This document shows positions 21,430-30,839 of a stretch of DNA of 64,000 nt, in pieces. Within the stretch, counting starts at the first letter, position 1. Every line of letters begins with the position of its first letter. The position numbers and the translations under genes were made by a program. The DNA is from Schistocephalus solidus (Eukaryota > Platyhelminthes > Cestoda > Diphyllobothriidea > Diphyllobothriidae), in contig WEDG01003235.1 of assembly GCA_017591395.1 (NCBI GenBank), forward strand, positions 154,460-218,459. The letters run 5' to 3'. The notes below the pieces were generated by a model that had not been told where the DNA came from, ran no database searches, and saw only the letters and a program-made list of their open reading frames with translations.

Positions 21430-21830
21430 GTTGGGCCCAAATTACTCTGGAATCTGACACATTTCCCTTGAGTATAAAATTCATAGAACATGTGAGTTGT
21501 TAAGAAATCACCAAAGAAAAAATAATACTTTGTGCATATTTTACAGAACGTGTATTCAAGTTAAGAAGGGTATTGAAAATTAATACGAAGTGCATACTGC
21601 CAACGTAGTCATATATTCTACTAAATGCGGATATTGCAGGCAGGCGGAAGGAAGTGCATTCAAAATCCAGCATCCCGTTAAGTCTTTACTATCTTGGGAT
21701 TATGCTGCGTGATAACCAACAATACCATCTTACTTAAGTAGTATTTGCTATTATAAAACGCACCTCATAAGTTCGGCTAACATTTCATGAGACCGAGCAG
21801 TGACTGTATGACTGCAAAGAGATGTGTGTA
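21430..21830 (-). repeat. Dispersed repeat family R2, copy 4 (reverse)
   Basis: On the minus strand: CTCATGAAATGTTAGCCGAA, TACTACTTAAGTAAGATG, GCAGCATAATCC and GGATTTTGAATGCAC, in family order. Confidence 0.6.
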
Positions 21831-23696
21831 TTAAGTTGCGAGTCCAAATAGTCTGAAGGCGGGGTATATTGAATACCGATCGTTTAGCGGAAAACAAGCA
21901 TTGCATACCAATTTCGTCAGTCTTCTCTATCCTAGGTTATTGCCAGAGCGATTGAGTACTGAAATTTTAATGATGAAAAAACCTGAGTTCGAAACCGTCT
22001 CCTTGGTTTTTTGTCGGTACTCTCGCCTTGCATATATTAATGGTCGCTATGTCAGTGCCTGCGACGAGGACTTTAGATTGAGCCAACGGCATAAGAACGC
22101 CCCGTAACTTAATCAGTTACCACTCCCGCCTCCCACGATGAATGATCTTTGCCTATGCCGTTCTCATAAAACATGGGGCAGATATTAGATGCTTGACTGC
22201 AGGGACAATTCGTCCTAAGCGGCGGCTGTCTGCCGTTGGGACTGCAGATGGATCACAAGCGCAGGGATCATAGTTCAAACGTGGGCCGCAGTGAGCAGTC
22301 TTTGGCGTAGGCACCAGCAGATGAGGAATATGTCGCATAACAAGCCGGACACCATGGAAAATCGATGTTGGATAGAGATAAACTCATTCCTCCATATGTG
22401 ACTAATCACTGAGTGATCTTCGTTTACGATGTCTTAACGAAACCGTGTCACGGAGGACAGATGAGACAAGAGACCGACGTGCAGTCGTATGCCGAAGAAG
22501 TCCTGTCTTATGCGACGGAAAAAGGCTCCATAGGAGCTGAAGGCCCTTAGCTTCTCAGTGCCTACAAAAGACACTCCTTTCATTGCATTTTCAGCAATGG
22601 CCTACAGGATAGACTCTGCCGACAAATGACCTACAGAGAAAACGCTAAACATCCTTTCTGTGCGTCCTTAAAGACATCAAATGTGCTCTTCAGGTCATGC
22701 ACTTCATGAGCGCACGCAGGACGAGTTGTCAGAGCCTCCATTTCATTATGAAGGTGACGTTATTTAGCAAATACTAAAAAGCTCAACGCTAAGGATGAAT
22801 CGTGGCGGATAGGTGGCCTCTAAGGTGGCCTCTGCTGGTGAGATCGTAAATGGAGGTAGCAGTGAAAGGGATAACCGCTCACAAGCGGACTGATGTGAGC
22901 AACATTTGGTGTAGGGGCCAGCAGGCAAAACACAGACCGAACCAGCAGGTTGACCGCTTCAAGCGATGGCGTTCACCGCAACCTCCATGAACTGGGCAGA
23001 ATATCATTGCACCTACTGCAATCGATCTCTCGTTGCCCCCTGCCCACCCGCCTTGTTCCGATGTCAAGACGAGCTAGATGAAGGTGTGCGTGGAGAGGCT
23101 GGAAAAGTTAAAACATCCGTCTACACCTCGCCACACAGGACCCGGTCACCCACAGCATGTAGCAGCCTTCTGTAAGGCCGTCTAGTGGCTCACAAGAACA
23201 CACCGAGAAGGTGCCACTGGAGTCTGATTTTCAATCCTGAGAAGAGCTAAGTTATGCCAAGCCATAACTCTTAATGGACTTTTGCAACTGGGGCGCCATT
23301 TGTTTCTCCTCCAATCACATGTGAATCTGCTTATTTCTAGATGGGCTGGCTCATTTTGCTCATAAGATATTTAACAATCCTCTTTGTTTCTTATAAGTAG
23401 TGAGGGTATTTGCAAACGACGTCAGCACCATTTTGAAGGAAGAAAATTTGGCGCAAATTTTGCGAATCATTCACGGACCGCCGTTTATGATACCGTATTC
23501 CGTTGCACAGAAGAATCACGCATTTCAGACCCCACCAAGGACCCATGAAGGGAAAGAGGAAGTTGGATACAACACAAGGCGAAGTGGTGGTTGCTAGGAG
23601 TCCCGCAAGTAGCTTGTAACACACCGGTGCGCGCACGACTTAATGGTGACAATTTTGGTGACTGAATGGATTGTGCAAACGCACACAGAACATTAC
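21831..23696. other. Intron between lectin exons 4 and 5, no gene recognised
   Basis: Contains two related short blocks (around 22285-22330 and 22905-22935, both with GGCGTAGG/GTGTAGGGGCCAGCAG-type wording), suggesting a minor repeat. No exon or RNA gene seen. Confidence 0.4.
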
Positions 23697-23839
23697 CTCA
23701 TTGCTTCCACTGGGCTCGGATGCCATCCAGTTGGTGAACGTTACTGGCGCCCCATTGACCCACCGGTGTTCCTGGCCGCTCCCATGGAGGCCGATCCAGG
23801 CGGGTATGGCTTGGTTAGCGAGCACAGCAGTGACATGAT
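23697..23839 (-). CDS. CTLD-protein exon 4: core of C-type lectin domain II
   Basis: Acceptor TTTCTTTTCAACAG opens at 23839 in phase 1 and a GAG/GTAATG donor follows 23697 in phase 0. The peptide runs HVTAVLANQAIPAWIGLHG, then RWVNGAPVTFTNW, then ASEPSGSNE. It contains WIGL, the W-V-N-G turn, TFTNW and an EPS tripeptide where mannose-type CTLDs have EPN. With the WAD of exon 5, domain II comes closest of the five to a Ca2+-site lectin, although Asn is replaced by Ser. It joins exon 3 (RQT|N|HVTAV) and exon 5 in phase. Confidence 0.9.
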
Positions 23840-26080
23840 CTGTTGAAAAGAAAGCAGACAGACGCTTAGTTAGATGAAATGGGCGGATTGAAAGTGCGTT
23901 TGGGATGTGAGCCCCACGTCAAATTATGGATGGGAGTCAGGAGTGAAACCGACTTAGAAGGGAGTTGGGCATAAATGACAGTGGTGTGGACTTCACACAG
24001 ATTCAACGCTTTGGTGGCTTCAGCAGTTTGGCCATCTGACAGCACCTGGGCTCCAAGCGAAGACGGGATGTATTTGATCACCGTCGCCTGAGGACCACTC
24101 TTGGAATGAAGGTCACCGACTACGTCTCAAACGAAACAGTCTGCACTCGCTGCGACCATATTGCGAGGCCATATCTCAGGCCATCCAAGAAAGAGGACTG
24201 CGGGGGTTTGGGCACGCCCTCTGTCGCTGTCCAGATCTGCTACCGCGAATCGTCACGCGTGGAGACGCGCGGGCTATGTGACATCATCGATACCGGCTTG
24301 ATCAGGCCTCATCGCAGCCGTAACCAGTGCTCCTGGGCTCCAGGAGCAAATGGCAGGTGATCTACAGTGGATGGACAAGTGTACAGCGAAAATTCAACGT
24401 CAGGCGCACGACGCCCTCGGAGTAGAACATGGCCGCTGACGCATCAGTTTCAGCCCTCTAGCACGTGGGGTTTTTGCAGTTGCCAAACATGCAGAACAGC
24501 CTAGGTCGAATATTTGAAACGTGCTGCGGGGGCGGGCGGCAGTCGACAACCAAACTGTGTCAATGAGCGCAGAACATGCGTTAGCGTGTATCGGCGATTC
24601 AAAAGCAGCAGATACATCGGTGGAACAGGTGTGGGAGGAACGGGTCAAAGTCCAGTAAAATTGCATCAGTCACTATGACCTCATAATTTGAAGCATCAAG
24701 CTAGAATACCCGAAGATCCGCATATTCCTGATGGTTTAATTAGATAGATAGCTCTTAATGTGGTAGGCAAGACCCTTAGGAAGGCTTACTAGTCTACTTG
24801 CGGTTTGGTGAGCGTATCCACAGGATTAGCATGGTAAAACGGCCAACAACAAAACAGGAAGGCTCTCGGATACGACAAATATGCAGTCGTGTTTCCTGCG
24901 GCGGTAAAACCTTCGAGCGCAGCAAATAGGTCATATGCCAGTGAGATCACATCATCTCCATGTTGCCAGTCCTCTGATAAGGCTTCGCTGTAGTTTACAG
25001 CTGAGCACAATCTAGTGACCCTAAATTGGCGTGCCGGCGAAAGGTAGATTTATGCGCAAGTGGGTTTGGGTTAGAGTAAGGGAGGCTTTCGAAGTACCTC
25101 CCTCAATCACTTCAGATAAATACAAGTTGACTGGAAAGGAGGCGTTAGTGTAGTGACTGAAGAGGCTGTAGACACATTTATGCGTGGCACACACATGCTT
25201 GACCCTGCACGTCAACGAAAGATCTTTTAAAATAAGCAAAAACGAATGAAGCCTGCTGGTCAGTTGGCAACCTTCCAAGTTACGACCCAATTTAAAGATC
25301 GCTTGATCCGACCTCACCGGTCATAATCTCTCTCCTTCCCTCTATCTCGCTCTCACTTTCTCTCACACACACGCAAAGCAGTTCGAGCGTTGTAGTCTGA
25401 CGATGTTCACCGTATGCTCCACAGCATGGTGGTGCGGCGACGTTTACTTACACTGAGCAAGAATCCGAAACGTCAGGCCAATAAACGCCATGTACCAGCG
25501 ATCAATTCTTCTTTTTCTTCTTCTTTGGAATTGCTTTCTGGAACTCACCTGTTCGCTTCTATCAGCACTTTGGTGTTCACCAGACATTAAAAATACGATA
25601 GGACGTATAAATGCGGAAGAGAGTACGGTTATTCTCACTAGACCGAAGGGAAGACTACTTAGTAGGGCCTCGCCACGCTTACGGATCGAGGCGCAAGCTA
25701 GGCAACAAGTAATACTGTGAACTCAATGCAGAAACGAAGTCCGTTTGTTAAGTAAACAATTCTAAATCGTGTGGGAATTTTCATCTGAAATCACCAGTCA
25801 GCTTTTGATCGGAAAATATGTTTTTGCCAGTTAACAACGGGACGAGCCAGCATGCAAGCGTCCTCCGCGGCAGGCCTTGTGTAATTCAAGTGAATCCTTT
25901 GAGAGGGTTTGTTCTCGTACAATACGTACTCTGAACGTAGCAGGTAGGACTGGCGTAGGCGCAGGGTGTTTACTCAGGACACAGGGGACTGTTCATTGCG
26001 CTAAACCGCTGTATTGTACTTAAACTCGGTTTTACTACGAGAATGCCTGATCTAGCCGGCCTCGGTCATATCGCGAAGTA
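23840..26080. other. Intron between lectin exons 3 and 4, mostly unassigned
   Basis: A minus-strand frame at 24789-25010 has protein-like composition (NYSEALSEDWQHGDD, YDLFAALEG) but no family, no splice pair and no continuation. A short reversed R1 piece lies at 25380-25450 (ATGTTCACCGTATGCTCCACAG-type wording). Confidence 0.4.
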
Positions 26081-26089
26081 TATCCCCTC

Positions 26090-26330
26090 TTCACCACGTG
26101 TGGCTAGCTGCGACAGCGGATCTAACAGCAGAATATAGAAGAGGTTCAAGAACCACTTCTATGCCTTGGCGAGCTGCTCCGAGTTAGGTTTTGAGGTTAA
26201 CTTCTCTATGACGCACACAGGAGGGTTACGGCACCGGATCGAGCGCAGTATCACTGTGGTAATGCGACGAACAACGAAGACCGCGTGTCCAAACCACCTC
26301 AGTCGTTTCTCTAAGGCAGACTGAAATGTC
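26090..26330 (-). mobile_element. Non-LTR retrotransposon 3' coding fragment
   Basis: The minus frame gives LEKRLRWFGHAVFVV then RCRNPPVCVIEKLTS. RLRWFGHxxR is the conserved C-terminal motif found after the reverse transcriptase in many RTE/L1-like elements. Only about 60 codons are readable. It lies in a lectin intron on the same strand as the gene. Confidence 0.5.
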
Positions 26331-27026
26331 TTCGCGATGATGTCGAAGTCAGTGCGGACTGCCTCCTAAGTCAGTGTAATTCACTCGAAGGATGATTCCC
26401 ACGCACCTTTTTCCCGGGGGAAACTGCGGCAAGCTGTAAACTGGGTAGGTTTTGTAAAGTACATGGCACTAACCTTGTAGCTGCATAGACGAAATAGTCA
26501 CCAGGTGACCTGGCGTCTTGAGTCGCGTGCAGGCCTGCATGGCTTCGTGCCAGGGTTTCGCATCTTCTTGTCGGAGGAATAACTAAAGGGAGCAGAACGA
26601 GAATTAATTAAACGACGGTCGCAAACAGCTGCCTAATGGAGGTTACGAAGTAGTGAGTAATGGTCGCCAGTGTGTGGGGGGGCAGGTGCTAGCAACTTAG
26701 GGATAAAATCCCTGGATAAAAAATAGGCGGGCTTTAAGACAGCACACAGTACGAATGTGAAGACAGTTAGTGGGTCAACCGGTGGGGCGTATGTCTCATG
26801 TTCTCCGTGGTCAACTGCTCGGAGTTCAAATCTGGGACCCTCCAGGTCTGGGGTTGGAGTGTAGCCAGCTGACGATTGCCAATAAGTGGTAAACCATTAT
26901 TTCAGTCTTTCTTGGCTTTTTGATAATGCTTCTGCAGTACTTAAGGGTTAGTCATCTGCATTGGTCACTCGCCTTTCTGCAACCACGTGTGGCAAAACTA
27001 AAAACCCTGTGGGAAGACAGTTTCAC

Positions 27027-27152
27027 TCGTTTGTCTGGCTATCCGACGTCTTCGCAGGTGGCAGTGAGTGGAACAGGCTTCAGCAAAGGTTAACCGCGAA
27101 CTAAGAATGCTCTCGTGTCTGGCGAATATGCAGGCGTGGACCGGCAGCAACA
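27027..27152 (-). CDS. CTLD-protein exon 3: first helix region of C-type lectin domain II
   Basis: This 126-base exon starts in phase 1 at 27152 after GGTAGCAG and ends in phase 1 at an A/GTGAAA donor. The frame gives LLPVHACIFARHESILSSRL, then TFAEACSTHC, then RRIARQT. FAEA...C followed six residues later by IAR is the CTLD helix-1, cysteine and strand pattern, and the continuation into exon 4 is natural. Residues before TFAEA are longer than usual for a CTLD. Acceptors closer to the helix exist, so the 5' boundary is uncertain. Domain III shows a comparable CIALLP start, which favours the longer version. Confidence 0.65.
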
Positions 27153-27439
27153 CTGCTACCAGGGCGCGGGGCGGGGGCAGAGGTCTGGCAGACGGACCGC
27201 TTTTTAAAATATTGTGAATTCCAAGGACGGCAACCATCGTCAAATGCGTCTGCATGTCAGCGCTGCTGCCCTGCAGCTGGGTTTTTGAGCTTAAGTGCTA
27301 GATGAGACAATCTCGCACAAACAATCCACACGGCGGCAGTGAAGCAGCCGCCACGGGGCTCAATCTCAAACCCCGCCAGCAGCCACTCAGTGGCTAGTAT
27401 AGTATCGACAGAAAAACATTACCGACAAAGAAACTCGGC

Positions 27440-27525
27440 TGGGTATGGCTGGCTGTTGACGGCTACTAAGCCAGAAATGGTCATTCCAGTCTCCCTTATT
27501 TGTCAGTACTGCCTTTCTGCCAATC
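27440..27525 (+). mobile_element. SINE-like family S2, copy 3 (partial)
   Basis: Carries GTTGACGGCTACTAAGCCAG and AAATGGTCATTCCAGTCTCC, matching copy 2. No tRNA-like head is recognisable here. Confidence 0.5.
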
Positions 27526-28178
27526 CACAGGACTGTTGAAAGCTCACTTGTACTCGAAATGCCCAAAAAGATCGTGAAAAGAGTGCGCTTAACAGCATCC
27601 AGATAAACATGATGGGGGATGATCACGGCCGTGCCATGTAAAGCTCCGTATTCCATTTACTAGCGCAAAAGTGACCAACTTACGTGAATCGGGTCCGACA
27701 TTCCTACGGAATACTCCTCAACTACCCGAGCACGATGATTGGGAAGCGCCAACGGTAAAACCACTTCCTGATAACATTGTACTAGTGTCGATCTAACCCT
27801 GTTCTAGCAACCCGGATTTGCAGCTTTGTGTGCAACTAGAGATCTGATTGATTGGCCGGACAAAGCCTTACTGTCACAGCTGTGCCACTGACGGCAATCA
27901 CGAAAAGGGACTGTTGGGCGAACTGTGCCTATGGAGACTACTGATATGAGTCAACCAAGCACAAAACTAGCCGCTGACTAACCGTAAAAGCTAGTCCTGG
28001 ACGAGCGTGATGTTGGCAGGGAAGTAAGCAATCGCCTTAAACATGGTCTACGCAACAAGGTGGTTAGGTTGTGGTGAACAAGTGGGTCGGAAATGGGGTT
28101 CAAAGGTAGCCTGTAACAGAATAAAACCTACTGAAAAGGAATCATGTTTGTATAAGAAAAACGTCATTTGGGTCACAC

Positions 28179-28340
28179 GTACAGCCAGACACCGACGGTT
28201 AAGTAGAAAGTAGCCCTCCGGGCAGACGAGGGTCTGCAAGAGCGGCAGAAACGGGTCCTCCAGTTTATTTTTGGTCGTTATATTCCCACAAACGAAGGGA
28301 TGCTTTTCGTTGCAGTCTCGCGGTTCCCAAAGGCCATCAC
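28179..28340 (-). CDS. CTLD-protein exon 2: end of domain I, linker, start of domain II
   Basis: Acceptor TTCGCTTCCCAG opens at 28340 in phase 1. The peptide is DGLWEPRDCNEKHPFVCGN (C-terminal strands of CTLD I: W...C....FVC), a linker containing the sequon NIT and a leucine-rich piece (DPFLPLLQ), then TLVCPEGYFLLNRRCLAV, which starts CTLD II with the CP-x-G-Y and second cysteine. One exon thus spans two domains, showing the CTLDs are truly in tandem in one protein. The start codon half (A|GT) matches exon 1. The end is taken at 28179 (GTGTGA donor, phase 1); a GTACGT donor four bases earlier is possible. Confidence 0.86.
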
Positions 28341-29490
28341 CTGGGAAGCGAAATGACGTGGAGACGATATCAATCGTGGAATAAGATTATTTTACGTACA
28401 GTGCACTCAAATCGGAAATTAACGTGCATTCGATCCGGGCGGACAAGTGAACGTATTCTCAATGAATGCAATGGTTAGAAAAACAGGGGAATGGGACTCA
28501 AGACTCATTGAAATTGCCAATTAACCGTGCTTTCATGGGGGGGGGGGGGGGGGAGAGGGGGGAGGACGGGAAGGCGGGAAGGCAAGTTCAACTTTAATTT
28601 AGAGTAATACCCCAAAATTCGTAGGACGTGCGTTAGTAGCATCCCGTAAATTTTGAGCAGACGACTAATAAAGGCCTAGAAACACCTATCTACATATTTT
28701 AACTACTAAGTATGCCTTCAGAACACTTAAAGTTTGTATAAAAGTGGATATTACATTACCCTTTAAAATTGCAGGGGTAACGGTAGAGGTATACAGTACT
28801 GTAGTAGTCTCAAGTCAGTTGATGTAGGAGATTTGACCAAAGCAAATGAAGTATGAACTCTGTTCGTATTTCATAATATGATAGTTATGGATGACAATAA
28901 TACACATAATATTATTGAATAAAGTATTAAAACACCATTTTTATTAACCAAATTAACCCTAAAAATGATTTACATCTTAACCGTGATGAAAAATCTACGG
29001 ATAAAATCTGCTGAGCTCACGAATTTTAAGTGTTTTGTTCAAATAAAAACATGTGCGAATTCATGAAGCCACAGATTAAGAAACGTGAATATTAAGGGTA
29101 ATGCTTCATCTCATTCTGCGAACCCATTATGACTTCCGATGTCGGCGAGGCTTCTAATTTTGGAGTGGAGTATTAACAAGATGAAGTGCATGGACAATAG
29201 GCGAGTACCACCAAGTGCATGTATGTATGTAGGTCCAAAAAAAGACTGCTAACGTAGAAAACTAGTGGTCTCGGGAGCTACCATTCGTCTAGTCTACGTA
29301 GACAGAAAATAAAAGTAGATCTTATGGCAAACCGGCTACAGCTACAGTCAGATATGAAACACTTTATGTGTCTACGAAAATCACCCAGTCAGCATAGGCT
29401 GTACAAACAAGGTGTCACAAATTGAAACGAGTGTCCACAGTTCAGGGAATAAGAAGGTTGTTCGATCGCTGAAAACATTTCTTTATCAAC
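28341..29490. other. Intron between lectin exons 1 and 2, AT-rich, no gene
   Basis: Includes a run of 17 G at 28537-28553 followed by a GGGAGG-rich patch, then about 900 bases of AT-rich DNA with stop-dense frames. Confidence 0.5.
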
Positions 29491-29499
29491 CTGAGTTTT

Positions 29500-30290
29500 C
29501 GAACCCTTACTGGATTCCATCGTCAGGGATGAAAATGGCAACAAAAAAGCATCGATTATAGAGGGTACAAGTCAAGCAACGGTTAAGGACGCAAGTCTGG
29601 GAGAGACAGCGTAGGGTCCTGTATGCCGGTGCTAGATTGACACATCGATTGATTGTGTTTCCATCGGAAGCCCAGGTCTCAATCATTTCGCGGTTTGTCT
29701 TGCCTCTGGCATTTGATTTCGTCGTGGCTAAAGTGTGACCTCTTTCGTAGGTATGGACAGCCACTAGCAGTAATCCATCGCCCGTCGTACAGCCATGTTA
29801 TGTTTGTGTATGCGCTATCCGAGTATGCGTCCAGTCTGACCTGTGTAGTTACAAGGATAGTTTCGGCACGGAATGCGGTACACTACACTTGACTGCTTGC
29901 TTGCATTTAATTGGTCCTTGATTTTCATGAATCGGCTGCGCATGGTAGTTTTGGGCCAGTGCAAAATTCTGACACTTAGTCTGGCAGCAATGCGCTCGGT
30001 CGCCTTTGACACGTTCTTGATGTATGGCAGCTCATGCCATACCATAGGGGCTTCTTTTGGCTGGGTGAAATTCTGATACGTAGTCCCACAGTTGCCATTT
30101 TTATGTCTGAAGATAGACTCCTGTACAAGTTTGGAAGCTCAAGTGAATATAAAATGGTTCCGGAGATCAAACAGCCTTCTTGTTCCCTCATTCTACGTCG
30201 AAATGCCTCCTGAACTGAGCAACCTGCAAGTCTCTGTCCCGTCACATTTCCTCATGGCAATTTCAAAAAGGAAAGTTCGGGATTAGCAAT
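29500..30290 (-). mobile_element. Penelope-like element fragment: RT end and GIY-YIG endonuclease
   Basis: Successive minus frames read LPYIKNVSKATERIAARL, then VVYRIPCRNYPCNYTGQTGR, then RIHKHNMAVRRAM, then AVHTYERGHTLATTKSN, then MIETWASDGNTINRCVNLAP. The VVYRIPC...YTGQTGR block is the GIY-YIG nuclease motif used by Penelope-like elements, here in the usual place between the RT thumb (LPYIK) and the H-GH...INR tail. A TAG after GRILG and at least one frameshift near 29765 disable it. Upstream RT core is missing, so the copy is 5' truncated. It sits in the intron between lectin exons 1 and 2, same strand as the gene. Confidence 0.82.
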
Positions 30291-30494
30291 ACCCTGTTTT
30301 TTCAAATAATACGAGGTAATTAAGCTAACACCACTATAGTTACGCATGCCGGAGGTATCGCTGTGTTCTTTTTCTGTCAAGTTGAAATCACTGAACGGTT
30401 ATGAGGGCATCTTTTATCTGGATACTCCGTCGTATTCTACGAGCAGCATCTTTATCAGAACTTGCTTTACGATAAGCAATAAACAAAGACATAC

Positions 30495-30839
30495 TAGACA
30501 GCATGGAGATGCATTCCGGCGACAGACGTTGACTGGGGTCCTTCCAATTTGTAAAGGGAACAGCCGGATAACCGGAAACCCATTGGAGCATAGTATGCGA
30601 CCAGCGTAGGCCGATCCAGTAGTTTTCTGGTGCTCCTCTGGAATGCTGCCAAATAGGAAGATAAACTTGAGGCCTTTTAGCAAAAAGTTTAACAAGCTCT
30701 TAGCAGAAAAAGTTGTAGCATATAAGCCCTGGACACAGGCACGGTAGAGCAACTGGTTGCGCCGGCTTGCCTCCTGCATAGTACCAGCAGTGAATTTTTG
30801 GAAAGATACCATTCGGTGCTGTGGATATTTTAGGTGAGA
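30495..30839 (-). pseudogene. CTLD-protein exon 1 (or internal exon): most of C-type lectin domain I, with a frame break
   Basis: In gene order the exon reads HRMVSFQKFTAGTMQEAS, RACVQGLYATTFSA, then in another frame LVKLFAKRPQVYLPIW, ENYWIGLRWS, LQWVSGYPAVPFTNW and SPECISMLSS, ending at a GTATGT donor in phase 1. All CTLD landmarks up to the third cysteine are present, but the helix-1 part and the WIGL part are one base out of register around 30700-30710, next to a T run and a GCTAAGAGC. A single missing base explains it (sequencing error or real mutation). A 38-base intron would remove a core strand, so it is less likely. Upstream boundary 30818-30839 is uncertain. The first domain cysteines must lie further 5' and were not found. 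Confidence 0.7.

Noticed and set aside
22153..22338. Cysteine-containing minus frame (HCGPRLNYDPCACD) considered as an EGF-like exon
   Set aside because: Cysteine spacing does not fit EGF, no splice sites in phase, and part of it recurs as a small repeat near 22.9 kb.
30660..30740. A 38-base mini-intron as explanation of the frame break in CTLD I
   Set aside because: It would delete the LYATTF strand that every other CTLD here retains. A single-base change is simpler.
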